A stretch of 64,000 nucleotides of DNA from UBA5336 sp038745855 (GTDB lineage: Bacteria; Pseudomonadota; Alphaproteobacteria; Caulobacterales; Hyphomonadaceae): contig JBCDLC010000009.1 of assembly GCA_038745855.1 (NCBI GenBank), positions 17,546 to 81,545 on the forward strand, written 5' to 3'. Shown one piece after another: positions 1 to 8,150 of the stretch. Position 1 is the first letter of the stretch, and each line of letters begins with the position of its first letter. The notes under the pieces are model-generated. The model saw only the letters and a program-made list of their open reading frames with translations, did no database searches and was not told where the DNA came from. The position numbers were made by a program, and so were the translations under genes.

Positions 1-966
1 GAACCGATCATGTTCGCGCGCACAGCTGCGGGTGAAGCGTTTGCCTTGCGGGATATCTGTCCCCATCGCCTGGTGCCGCTCTCGTCGGGAAAGCAGAAGG
101 AGACCAGCGGCGAGCCCACGGTCGAGTGCCCCTACCACGGCTGGCGGTTCGGTACGGATGGCGTCTGCCGTCTGGTGCCCAGTCTAACGGGCGGTGAGCC
201 CTATGATCCGTCACGGTTTACTGTCCGGCGATATCCAGTGGTCGAAAAGAACGGCATGGTCTTCGTCTATGTGAGCCACGATGCGCGCAGCAAGGCCGAG
301 CCTTACCTCCCGCCACCCGATTTCGGGCCGCTTCCGGAGAAACCGAAATTCATCGTTGAGCGGCTCTACAACGCGCACATGGATGATGCGGTGGTCGGCT
401 TGATGGATCCGGCCCACGTGGCTTTCGTCCATTCGCAGTGGTGGTGGCGTCCTGCGTCGGCAGGGTTGCGTCTGAAAGAAAAGCCCTTCGAACCCCGCGA
501 CAGGGGCTGGGCAATCGCACGCCATAAACCGTCATCGAACTCCCTTGCCTACAGGGCCATCTTTGGCGGCGATGTGACGACGGAAATACTCTTCCAACTT
601 CCAGGCTATCGGTGGGAGATCGTTGAGAACGAGAAAGCGCGGCTTCTCACGCTGACGTGCCTTACGCCGGAGGAGCCGAAAAAGACCCGCATTACCCAAC
701 TCACATGGTGGACCGGTGCGCCACTGCTCAACCTCGCAATTCCGGTCTTGAAGCCCGCAGCAGGCATGTTTCTCGACCAGGACGGCGACATCATCAATCT
801 GCAGAATGAGGGCATGAAGTACCAGAAGGCGATGATCTGGATTGACGATATCGACATCCAGGCCAAGTGGTACCGCATGCTGAAAAAGGCCTGGACGAAA
901 GCTCGAACGACCGAGCAACCGCTGGAAAACCCTGTTCAACCAACATTACTCAGTTGGCGCAGTTGA
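1..966 (+). CDS. Rieske [2Fe-2S] aromatic-ring/pheophorbide a oxygenase-like protein, 5' truncated by window edge
   Basis: The reading frame is open to the first base, so the true start lies outside the window. The N-terminal part carries a Rieske cluster motif, CPH followed about 30 residues later by CPYH, which ligates a [2Fe-2S] centre. Further on, NAHMDDAVVGLMDPAHVAFVH fits the mononuclear iron site of ring-hydroxylating oxygenases (Asp plus two His). The arrangement of a short Rieske domain and a PaO/VanA-like C-terminal domain suggests a single-component oxygenase alpha subunit. The substrate cannot be inferred, and no reductase or ferredoxin gene lies downstream in the window. Confidence 0.85.
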   Translation, partial: EPIMFARTAAGEAFALRDICPHRLVPLSSGKQKETSGEPTVECPYHGWRFGTDGVCRLVPSLTGGEPYDPSRFTVRRYPVVEKNGMVFVYVSHDARSKAEPYLPPPDFGPLPEKPKFIVERLYNAHMDDAVVGLMDPAHVAFVHSQWWWRPASAGLRLKEKPFEPRDRGWAIARHKPSSNSLAYRAIFGGDVTTEILFQLPGYRWEIVENEKARLLTLTCLTPEEPKKTRITQLTWWTGAPLLNLAIPVLKPAAGMFLDQDGDIINLQNEGMKYQKAMIWIDDIDIQAKWYRMLKKAWTKARTTEQPLENPVQPTLLSWRS

Positions 967-1150
967 TGGGGCGATCGATTTCAGGGGAAAAGGATGTCGG
1001 GCAGCGGAGAACCAAGCGCCCCGGGGGGCTGGGGGGGCTGATGGGTCCGAGGTGCTTGTTAAGGACCACCGCCCGACCATTGCAAGATGCTCGTGGTTCC
1101 TGGCCATCGCAAGGTGAGATCGGGGAGAAATCGTGGCAGCGGCATTAAAC

Positions 1151-1185
1151 ATACTTCACCAAATGAAATTCAATTCATGAAGTAT
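1151..1185. promoter_or_regulatory. Operator-like inverted repeat upstream of the DUF2794 gene
   Basis: ATACTTCA at 1151-1158 is the exact reverse complement of TGAAGTAT at 1178-1185, and a smaller palindrome TGAAATTCA sits inside at 1164-1172. The element is AT-rich in a GC-rich background and ends about 25 bases before the ATG at 1211. This position suits a transcription-factor site. The regulator is unknown. The rest of the gap 967-1210 shows no gene I can support. Confidence 0.35.
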
Positions 1186-1210
1186 AGAATGCGGAGCACT
1201 ACAGCCTGAC

Positions 1211-1546
1211 ATGTCAAATATTTCATCTATACGCAACTCTCCGTCCGAGAAGGTCGCCTTTCACCGGATGGAGTTGAACCTGATCTTGAATGTCTATGGA
1301 CGGTTGGTCCGTGTGGGTGAAGCCCGGGACTATGCCATCGGCATGCATCCCGACCGGGCGATATTCGCCATGTACCGCCGGGCCGCTGAACAGCCGACCT
1401 GGCGGGTCGAGAAGGTTCCAGCCCTTGCAAACCGGCAAGGGGCTTACGCCGTGTTTGGATCGGCGGGACAAGTGCTACGCAGAGGGCGCGAACTGAAAGC
1501 TGTGCTCAGGGTGTTCGAGAAGCGGCGCTTCGAAGTTGTGGAGTGA
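1211..1546 (+). CDS. DUF2794 domain protein
   Basis: This is a 111-residue protein whose core, from FHRMELNLILNVYGRLV through RDYAIGMHPDRAIFAMYRRA to LRVFEKRRFEVVE, matches the DUF2794 family known from Alphaproteobacteria. The family has no established function. The length is typical. It stands alone, with an AT-rich palindromic promoter region before it and a convergent hydrolase gene after it. No signal peptide or membrane segment is visible, so it is probably cytoplasmic. Confidence 0.8.
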   Translation: MSNISSIRNSPSEKVAFHRMELNLILNVYGRLVRVGEARDYAIGMHPDRAIFAMYRRAAEQPTWRVEKVPALANRQGAYAVFGSAGQVLRRGRELKAVLRVFEKRRFEVVE

Positions 1547-1578
1547 GAGCGGAGGACGGTGTGCTCGCGAGCGTGTGG

Positions 1579-2706
1579 TTACATCAGTGACTGGTATGCT
1601 GCCTGCGCAAGCATGAATCCGCGCGTATCGCCAACCAAGCCAGGCTCCATACGGTTCATCACATAGGACAAGCACAACCGCGCGTCCTGGTCGATGAGCA
1701 CGAGGGAGCCGCCGTATCCGCCCCAGAAACAGGTACGTGCATTCGGACCAACCGGTGCGATCTCGTTGTTCAAGCCATATCCAAGACCGTAGGTGATGGG
1801 GACACCCAACACGAGGTCCAGGCCAGTCGTTTGGACATCAAAAACGCGCCGCGCACCGGGCTCGGAAAGAAGTCGCTTGCCAAACGCTTCGCCGCCATTG
1901 GCCATCACCGTTTGGATACAGACGATGCTGCGGGCATTTCCGTGCCCGTTTGCTGCCGGGATCTCCGCCTTGCGCCAGGCTTCGGTCGCGGTGGCCGAAA
2001 CATCGACCTTGGGGTTTTCGAATGTGCGAGCCGCGATGGACCCGTCGCTCGCCAGTGGGATGGTGTCGGCAGGCGGTGTGAGCGGCGCAATCCGCGGCAT
2101 AGCGGCGTCGGCGACACCGATGTGGAAATCGGCGCCGAGGGGGCCGGCAATCTCATTCCGAAAGAAGTTGCCGATGGATTGCCCAGTCACACGCTGCACA
2201 ACTTCGCCAATGAGATGTCCCTGCGTAAGCGCATGATATCCTGACTGCGTACCCGGCGCCCACCACGGCGCCTGCGCCGCCAAGGCCCCCACCATCCAAT
2301 CCCAATCATAGAGCGCGTCGCCTTCAACGACGGCATCCATTCCGGAGAGGCCGGCAGAATGCGAGAGCAGATGCCGAACTTCGACGCTCTCTTTGCCAGC
2401 GGCAGCAAATTCAGGCCAGTACCGCGCCACGGGCGCATTCAGATCAATGGTCCCGGTATCGGCGAGCATCAGCAGGCACAGCGCAGCCATGGTCTTTGTG
2501 CACGACCACACGTTTATGATCGTATCTTCAGCCCAGGCTTCATCACCGCCGCGTTCAAGTTGGCCCGCCCAGAGATCCACGACCATTTCGCCCTCGAGGC
2601 TGATCGCCACCGATGCGCCGATCTCGTCATTGTCGCGAAAGTTCTGTTCGAAGGCATGCTTAACGGGTGCGAAGCGGTCGGCGCAGTGGCCATGAAGGGC
2701 TAGCAT
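1579..2706 (-). CDS. Serine hydrolase, class C beta-lactamase/esterase family
   Basis: The protein has 375 residues. The catalytic SxxK motif is SCTK (Ser68, Lys71), and a YxA-like element (SGYHA, near residue 155) supplies the probable catalytic Tyr. A GGYGGS segment near the C-terminus is in the place of the KTG box. No signal peptide is visible, so a cytoplasmic esterase or peptidase of the EstB type is more likely than a periplasmic beta-lactamase. It starts 51 bases after the small RyR gene and runs in the same direction, so it may be read with the six-gene cluster upstream. The larger gap and the generic family make its membership uncertain. Confidence 0.8.
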   Translation of the reverse strand: MLALHGHCADRFAPVKHAFEQNFRDNDEIGASVAISLEGEMVVDLWAGQLERGGDEAWAEDTIINVWSCTKTMAALCLLMLADTGTIDLNAPVARYWPEFAAAGKESVEVRHLLSHSAGLSGMDAVVEGDALYDWDWMVGALAAQAPWWAPGTQSGYHALTQGHLIGEVVQRVTGQSIGNFFRNEIAGPLGADFHIGVADAAMPRIAPLTPPADTIPLASDGSIAARTFENPKVDVSATATEAWRKAEIPAANGHGNARSIVCIQTVMANGGEAFGKRLLSEPGARRVFDVQTTGLDLVLGVPITYGLGYGLNNEIAPVGPNARTCFWGGYGGSLVLIDQDARLCLSYVMNRMEPGLVGDTRGFMLAQAAYQSLM

Positions 2707-2757
2707 TCGGTTCTCCAGAAAACGAACGATTGGGGGGCTTGATGGGTTGAGTGGAGA

Positions 2758-3135
2758 TCAGGCGTCCAGTGCGGTGACGATCGCACGGAAAAGCGCATCC
2801 TTGCGCTGTTCGAGATCTGGCAAGGCGTCGTAGGGCTTGAGCATGGGATGCGTTTTCTTTTTGGCGTCCTTGATCGGCCCGTAGGACCAGCCGTCGCGTA
2901 TCTTCTGTTCCATCCACTGGTCATGTTGCGCGCTATCGGGCGCATCGGGATTGTCGAGGGTAAACTGCACGCTCTCGGCCGTGGAATCGCGCATCCATTT
3001 CGGCGCCTTTGACCATGGCGGGGCAGCACTCTGCCCATTCGCTGTCTGCCAGGCACGAACGGCCTCATGGACGACGCGCGCCATGGCTTCCACTCTTGCG
3101 TCGCCCTCAAGTTCTACGGCCGTATCCTGCTCCAT
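2758..3135 (-). CDS. Stand-alone RyR-domain protein
   Basis: The protein has 125 residues, nearly all one domain. The pattern ARVVHEAVRAW, later QWMEQKIRDGWSYG, then KKKTHPMLKPYDALP and a terminal helix, is the signature of the RyR (ryanodine receptor) repeat found in both animal calcium channels and bacterial proteins. In bacteria such domains are proposed to bind nucleotide-like ligands, but this has not been shown here. It starts 3 bases after the stop of the double-protease gene, so the two are surely co-transcribed. A second, more divergent RyR domain is at the end of the channel-like protein of the same cluster, so a ligand or partner may be shared. Confidence 0.8.
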   Translation of the reverse strand: MEQDTAVELEGDARVEAMARVVHEAVRAWQTANGQSAAPPWSKAPKWMRDSTAESVQFTLDNPDAPDSAQHDQWMEQKIRDGWSYGPIKDAKKKTHPMLKPYDALPDLEQRKDALFRAIVTALDA

Positions 3136-3138
3136 GGG

Positions 3139-6100
3139 CTATAGCGTCCTCCAATCGGAGATCACCTGCAAGAGCCCGGAGTCGACCCACCCGGCGGAAT
3201 TGTTTTCATAGGCAAAGGCCTGGCTGCCCGATCCGATCCCGTAGGCATGAACGCCGATGACCGTTGCCACCCCATCCTCATCGTAGGTGTAGACCGGCGA
3301 ACCCGACTGGCCGCCAAACGTGTCGGCCGGATAATAAACCCGGCCGTCATGCACGGTTTCGATCGGTGTGGCATGGTGCCAAAGCTCTGCGGCATAGAGG
3401 GACTCTGCACCGCTGGCGCTCAGGTCTGTGACCTTGTCGCCGGGATAGCCCGTGACATGCACCCATTGGCGCTTAAGGTCTTCCGGATCGACCGCAGCGA
3501 CGCGAAACCAACCAAGATCCTCGCCGATTTCCTTGTTGAGGTGCAGGGCGCCAATGTCGAAGCGAGGGTCGAACCGGTTGGACCATTCCTGATGCAAGGA
3601 AATCTTCTCCGCATAGAGTTGACCGAAGTGAGCGTAAGGCTCGTGCTGGCCCGACCGGCCGGGCCGGATCTCGATGCCGATGGGGTAAGGGCTGCCCCGG
3701 CTCGGCAAGATGCAATGCCCGGCCGTGAGCACCGTCCGCTGACCAACGAGAAAGCCTGTGCCCACAGTCTGTGTGTTGCCCGGCCAGTGCATGACGAGGG
3801 AACAGATCAGGCGGAAAGGATACGCAGTGGTCGCGTGGATCTGGGTCCGGTTATCATCGCCGATCACTGTTTCAAAACCGGCACTGCGTTGGCGGAAAGT
3901 TTCCAGATCTCCTGAGTAGTGCCCCTTTTTTAGCAAACGGTCGACAAGGCCCGGATCATCGCCCGGTAGAGCCAGTTTGCGGCCGGGAATAATCCGAGAT
4001 TTTGGCGGCGAGGCTGGCGCCTCCGTTGCACGACCAGGGACCGACATGGGCTTGCCCAGCACCACATCATCGCCAGGACGGCTGCCAGATGTCGAAGCAC
4101 TCGCTCCGGGAAAGTCAGCGGACCCGATGCGGTTGGCAATGGCACCTGCCACAGCCCCGGCAGCCGCTAGAAACTCTGGGCCGTCACCAACATTGCCGCC
4201 CGCTGCAGCGGGGTCATCGAGTATCGCGTCAGGAGCGTTGATCCGGGCTCGGATCGAAGCCAGCCAGACGCCTTGATTTGCTTCGTACCGACCGGTCTTG
4301 TTGGGGATACGCCGCATGTTTGGGCTCCCCTTGTGATGGATGCCCATGAGCTTCCAGGAGACGCTATCGAACACAGGACTACCCGAACTTCCGGGCTCGG
4401 TCGGTGTTCGGTAGTGCAGATACTCCGGGCGGCCATCGAGCGATTGCGCCGATCGCGGCGGACCGCCCAGCTCGCCGGCAGAGTGGTCGAGCAGGAGTTC
4501 ATCATCGAAGGAGAACTTCGCTTCACCGCCCAACGGAAAGCCGAGCACCACCACGTGGTATCCGGTCCCATCCTCGTCGCCCGCGGGCCGGGCGGGGAGG
4601 TAGTCGCTCACATCATCGGCAGTCAGCGGGTTGGCGCAGCTTGGCAAAGTCGTTTTCGGCTTGAGCAGAGTGATATCGTGCTGGGTCTCCGGAGAGAACC
4701 AGACGATTTCTGCGAAATTGACCTCGCACTCCTCAACGGTGCGATTGATCGCGTCATACTCGTAGAAAATCGCCCGGCTGCGCATGAAGGACGCGCCGAG
4801 GACGCCGTCCCGGTCGCCAACGACGTGGTAGTTCGTTGCGATCAGGGGCTGTCCGGCCCAATCGTCCCTGAAAGCGCCGCCATCGATCACGAAGCCCGAT
4901 CCGATCTGCTCCCAGTCCCCGCCCTTGATTGTCTGGATCGCACAAATGCTGCGGACCCGTTCCATGGCACCAAGCAGCCTGTCGATCTCCAGCATTCGGC
5001 CCGACTGGGCCTCAGCGTCCCGCTTCTCAAAGTAAGCCTGGAACCCGTCTGTCGGATCATGCGCCACGTCCCGGGTCTGCTCCAGGTCTCGGCGGATCAG
5101 TCCCGCTTCGGTGGGCGAAAGCACAACGGGTTCTGTCTGGATCGTGTCTTCAGGGGACGCGCCCTTGGCGGCGGTTGCGGCCCCCTTGTCGACATTGAGA
5201 ATAGCGGTCTTGAGGATCCGGACAATGCCGCCGCGTTTGGTATCGTCTTCGCCGGATATCTCCCAAACCTGTTCGAGCTGGCGCAGGGCGGATGCAAGTT
5301 TGAAGGCGTCATTGCTCGGATTGCCAGCAAAAGCGCCATAACAGAGCGCCGCGTCGTCGTCGTAGCCGAGCACGAGATACGCCTCTCCGCATGTGGCGAG
5401 CGTCCACATATCCGACGGTTTCGCACCCGTTTGGAGGGCCGCTTTCAGATCGTCTTCATGTTGCCGCAGAATATCCTCTGCCAAAGCTCGGGCGGCCTCT
5501 CCCGATGCCCAACCATAGTCAGCCGCGCCATCGTCGCTGTCTTCTGCGCGGGCGGCGTCATTGACCCCTCGAATGGCCAGGGCTGCAGCATTGATCGCGT
5601 GATACGTCGAAGGGCTGACACCGGAATCCGGGTCCGCTTTCGCAAGATCAAGCGTCCGCTGCCAGACAGATTGGTAGGCGCCGACGGCCATCTCAAGGTC
5701 TCCGGGGCTCGGCGGAGACCCCTCGCCAGCGTTGAAGCGGATGACCGCGTTCATGTAGGCCTGCTTATATGCGCGCCCGAGATTGCCTTTCGCCGATAGC
5801 CAGGTCTTGAACGCATCGGTTCCTGGGTCCGCATCGGCTGTGGCCGCTATCAGGATCTTGGCCCGCCGGAGCGCGTCGGGCAGGCGACCAAGCTCAATCA
5901 GGGCCTGAATTTCCTTCTGCAACAGCGCTGGAGAACCGAGGTCTGCTCTCGCAGCCATCACGCAAAGAACGAGCATCAACCCGAAGGCTCGCTTGTCCTG
6001 TAGCGCCTGGGCGAGGTCCATGATCCTGTCGACGCCCTCGGCGCCCAGGTCGTCGGCCTCATCGATCACCTTGGCGACCTTACTGATCGCCTCGAGTCGG

Positions 6101-6192
6101 CTTTCTTCATAGCCCAGCATCATGAGCGTCCTGCGGGCGGCTTTGAACTCTTCCCGCTGGGTTTCGATATCTGTGAGGGCGTTGAGGGTCAT
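3139..6192 (-). CDS. TPR-S-like N-terminus fused to two trypsin-like serine protease domains
   Basis: The protein has 1017 residues. Residues about 50-310 are helical and repeat-like, with GNLGRAYKQ near 136, STYHAINAAALAIRG near 195 and MWTLATCGEAYLVLG near 262. This is the pattern I associate with TPR-S/DUF4071 (TRAFs-binding) domains of conflict systems and ASK1-type kinases. Residues about 415-655 form a first trypsin-like domain with His456 (TNYHVV), Asp506 (HDITLL) and Ser603 (GSSGSP). A Gly/Ala/Pro-rich linker follows. Residues about 790-1010 form a second one with His826 (TAGHC), Asp879 (FDIGAL) and Ser963 (GGQSGSP). Both triads look intact. No signal peptide is seen, so it probably acts in the cytoplasm. 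Its start overlaps the stop of the GH108 gene as ATGA. Confidence 0.85.
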   Translation of the reverse strand: MTLNALTDIETQREEFKAARRTLMMLGYEESRLEAISKVAKVIDEADDLGAEGVDRIMDLAQALQDKRAFGLMLVLCVMAARADLGSPALLQKEIQALIELGRLPDALRRAKILIAATADADPGTDAFKTWLSAKGNLGRAYKQAYMNAVIRFNAGEGSPPSPGDLEMAVGAYQSVWQRTLDLAKADPDSGVSPSTYHAINAAALAIRGVNDAARAEDSDDGAADYGWASGEAARALAEDILRQHEDDLKAALQTGAKPSDMWTLATCGEAYLVLGYDDDAALCYGAFAGNPSNDAFKLASALRQLEQVWEISGEDDTKRGGIVRILKTAILNVDKGAATAAKGASPEDTIQTEPVVLSPTEAGLIRRDLEQTRDVAHDPTDGFQAYFEKRDAEAQSGRMLEIDRLLGAMERVRSICAIQTIKGGDWEQIGSGFVIDGGAFRDDWAGQPLIATNYHVVGDRDGVLGASFMRSRAIFYEYDAINRTVEECEVNFAEIVWFSPETQHDITLLKPKTTLPSCANPLTADDVSDYLPARPAGDEDGTGYHVVVLGFPLGGEAKFSFDDELLLDHSAGELGGPPRSAQSLDGRPEYLHYRTPTEPGSSGSPVFDSVSWKLMGIHHKGSPNMRRIPNKTGRYEANQGVWLASIRARINAPDAILDDPAAAGGNVGDGPEFLAAAGAVAGAIANRIGSADFPGASASTSGSRPGDDVVLGKPMSVPGRATEAPASPPKSRIIPGRKLALPGDDPGLVDRLLKKGHYSGDLETFRQRSAGFETVIGDDNRTQIHATTAYPFRLICSLVMHWPGNTQTVGTGFLVGQRTVLTAGHCILPSRGSPYPIGIEIRPGRSGQHEPYAHFGQLYAEKISLHQEWSNRFDPRFDIGALHLNKEIGEDLGWFRVAAVDPEDLKRQWVHVTGYPGDKVTDLSASGAESLYAAELWHHATPIETVHDGRVYYPADTFGGQSGSPVYTYDEDGVATVIGVHAYGIGSGSQAFAYENNSAGWVDSGLLQVISDWRTL

Positions 6193-8150
6193 GCCGGCGC
6201 TCCCGCTGTCTCATCGGTCGGCGTGCTTTGACCCGCCTGAGCTGACGTTTGAGCGTTCGAATGGCCTGGCCCATCCACGGTTAAACGGACCATACCGGAG
6301 AGATCGGGATCCGCGATCTCGTCCGGTGAGAGCTGGGGCAAGCGCGTAACAATGCTCTCCTGACCCGTCATCCAACTGGCGGTGACCTTCCGCATGCTGT
6401 CGACCCGGTTCTTCCAACCGCGCCGAAACGCTTCGAGGCGCCGATTACGGGTCATGATCTTCTCGTAAAACGCCCAGCGCGCATCGAGTGCCCGGTCCAC
6501 CAGCAAACCCTCGTCGGTTCGTTCAACCGCCGCCAATGTGGTCGGCCCGAAATACCCATCGACCCCCGAGGGCGGCAATCCGGCACCGCGCTGGATGAAC
6601 CGCATCGCCTGGCGCAGACCGTGGTTCACGCAAGCGTCGAACAGCGTCAGGGCCGACGCATCATCGGGCATGCGGTGGCAATGGCCTGCCCGCCAGTAGC
6701 CCTCGAAGTAGATCTGCTCGACCTCGTGCTCGCTGATATTCCTCACGCTCTGGGGCGGCTTGCCCTGCTTCTGTCGGAAGGTGTCGTATGTGCGTTGGGT
6801 CACGCCCTGATTGGTGGCGCCGCCCGGGTCGTCCGGATGGTCAACATAGCCGCCCTCGTAAACCCGCATGACATCATGGCAGCGCTTGAACCGGTTATAC
6901 TCATCGCGAGCCGCGCCGATTGGGCTGACGATCATCTCATCGACGATCGGTTTGAGCGCATCGGTCAAACCGCCGAGCTTGGGCAGATGGAAGAATTCCT
7001 GATTGGTCATCAGCGGCGCGAGCTTTTTCTTTGCCGCCAGGTAGATGCGCTTGGCGTCGGCTGCGATGAGATCCGGCGAGAGGAACACCGCTGTGCGGAA
7101 GGCATTCAGGGCCGCATCCGCACCACCATCGCGCACCTGCTCGCTGAGGGTTCGCCAGGCCATGTTCACATCGGGCACGCTACCCCAGTCTGGCCGCTGG
7201 ACTTCCCGGCGCAGCTCGAACACCAACCATGGCGCACCGGTGTAGGGCTTACCCTTCCGTGTCAGTGTGCGGCGCGCCTTGTCGTAGTCGATCTCGTCGC
7301 CAGGATCGCTATCGGCAATCAAGGCATAGAAGCCCGACGCAAGCTGGCCCTGGTCGTTGTCGAAGATATCGTCCAACACGGTCACAAGCGACGCCTGTCG
7401 TACGGCTCCCTTCCGGTCATTGATGAGTTCAAACGTCCGCGTGATCGTATCGCTAATATCGGTCTGGTGCAGGGCGCCTCCGATGGCTGGATTGGTCATG
7501 GAGACAAACTGCGTCACCGGCGTTTTCAGCGTATCCTCAAGCAGTGCTAGCGCGTCGCCGAAATGATCCTTTTGCATGACGCTACCGAAACCGAGCTCAA
7601 AGGGGCCGGCGCCGCGATAAACAAGCCTTGGGGTCAGCTGCTTGTTGATGACGAGCACCCGGTCTTGGCGCTTGTAACCCATCTCGGGAAGCGGTGCGGA
7701 TTCGGGGATCATGTCGGTCGTCCTTGGCGCGGGGACCGGCGATCCACCGCCGACCCCACGTCCTCCCGATGGCATGCCACCGGGAGGTATTCCGCCAGCG
7801 CCAGCAACGTCGGGCTCCGGCACGGGCGACGCGACCTGGGAGCCGACTGTGGTGCTGGCTCCACCCATGGGCGCTGCGCCGCGTGACATGGGCTGGTTGA
7901 AGACCTGGTTCTCGGTCGCTGGCGCGAACACACCCGCCAGCTTCGTCTGCGCATCGAAATTCGTCTGGCCGACGACGCTGTAGATATAAGGCCCATACTT
8001 AGCGGTGTTGAACCGGCCCCGTCTCAGGCTGACCGCGCGTACGGCAACCGAGATATAGGTCTCGTCAGGCAGGAACGGTTCCCCGCGGAAGGTCTCGAGC
8101 CGGTAAAGGGACTGCTCATTGTCGGCCACGAGGAGGGTCGATTTAGCCAT
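6189..8150 (-). CDS. Unknown N-terminal domain plus GH108 lysozyme-like domain and peptidoglycan-binding module
   Basis: The protein has 653 residues. Residues 1-80 look like a small beta-rich domain, 85-150 are a Gly/Pro-rich linker, and about 160-400 are a domain I do not recognise. Residues about 420-520 match glycoside hydrolase family 108: EGGYVDHPDDPGGATNQGVT holds the likely catalytic Glu432. A PG_binding_3-type segment follows (VDGYFGPTTLAAVE). GH108 proteins cleave peptidoglycan and are common in phage lysis cassettes, but here no holin or phage gene is nearby and no signal peptide is visible. The enzyme would therefore need an export route or membrane breach. The gene overlaps the channel-like gene by 8 bases and the next gene by 4. 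Confidence 0.8.
   Translation of the reverse strand: MAKSTLLVADNEQSLYRLETFRGEPFLPDETYISVAVRAVSLRRGRFNTAKYGPYIYSVVGQTNFDAQTKLAGVFAPATENQVFNQPMSRGAAPMGGASTTVGSQVASPVPEPDVAGAGGIPPGGMPSGGRGVGGGSPVPAPRTTDMIPESAPLPEMGYKRQDRVLVINKQLTPRLVYRGAGPFELGFGSVMQKDHFGDALALLEDTLKTPVTQFVSMTNPAIGGALHQTDISDTITRTFELINDRKGAVRQASLVTVLDDIFDNDQGQLASGFYALIADSDPGDEIDYDKARRTLTRKGKPYTGAPWLVFELRREVQRPDWGSVPDVNMAWRTLSEQVRDGGADAALNAFRTAVFLSPDLIAADAKRIYLAAKKKLAPLMTNQEFFHLPKLGGLTDALKPIVDEMIVSPIGAARDEYNRFKRCHDVMRVYEGGYVDHPDDPGGATNQGVTQRTYDTFRQKQGKPPQSVRNISEHEVEQIYFEGYWRAGHCHRMPDDASALTLFDACVNHGLRQAMRFIQRGAGLPPSGVDGYFGPTTLAAVERTDEGLLVDRALDARWAFYEKIMTRNRRLEAFRRGWKNRVDSMRKVTASWMTGQESIVTRLPQLSPDEIADPDLSGMVRLTVDGPGHSNAQTSAQAGQSTPTDETAGAPA

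Noticed and set aside
867..1148. Short plus-strand frame after the Rieske gene
   Set aside because: Overlaps the end of the oxygenase, no ribosome site, no hydrophobic or domain pattern.
4273..5799. Long plus-strand frame of 508 codons opposite the double-protease gene
   Set aside because: It is antisense to a gene with two intact catalytic triads, has no ribosome site or family motif, and is rich in Arg as expected from complementary GC-rich codons.
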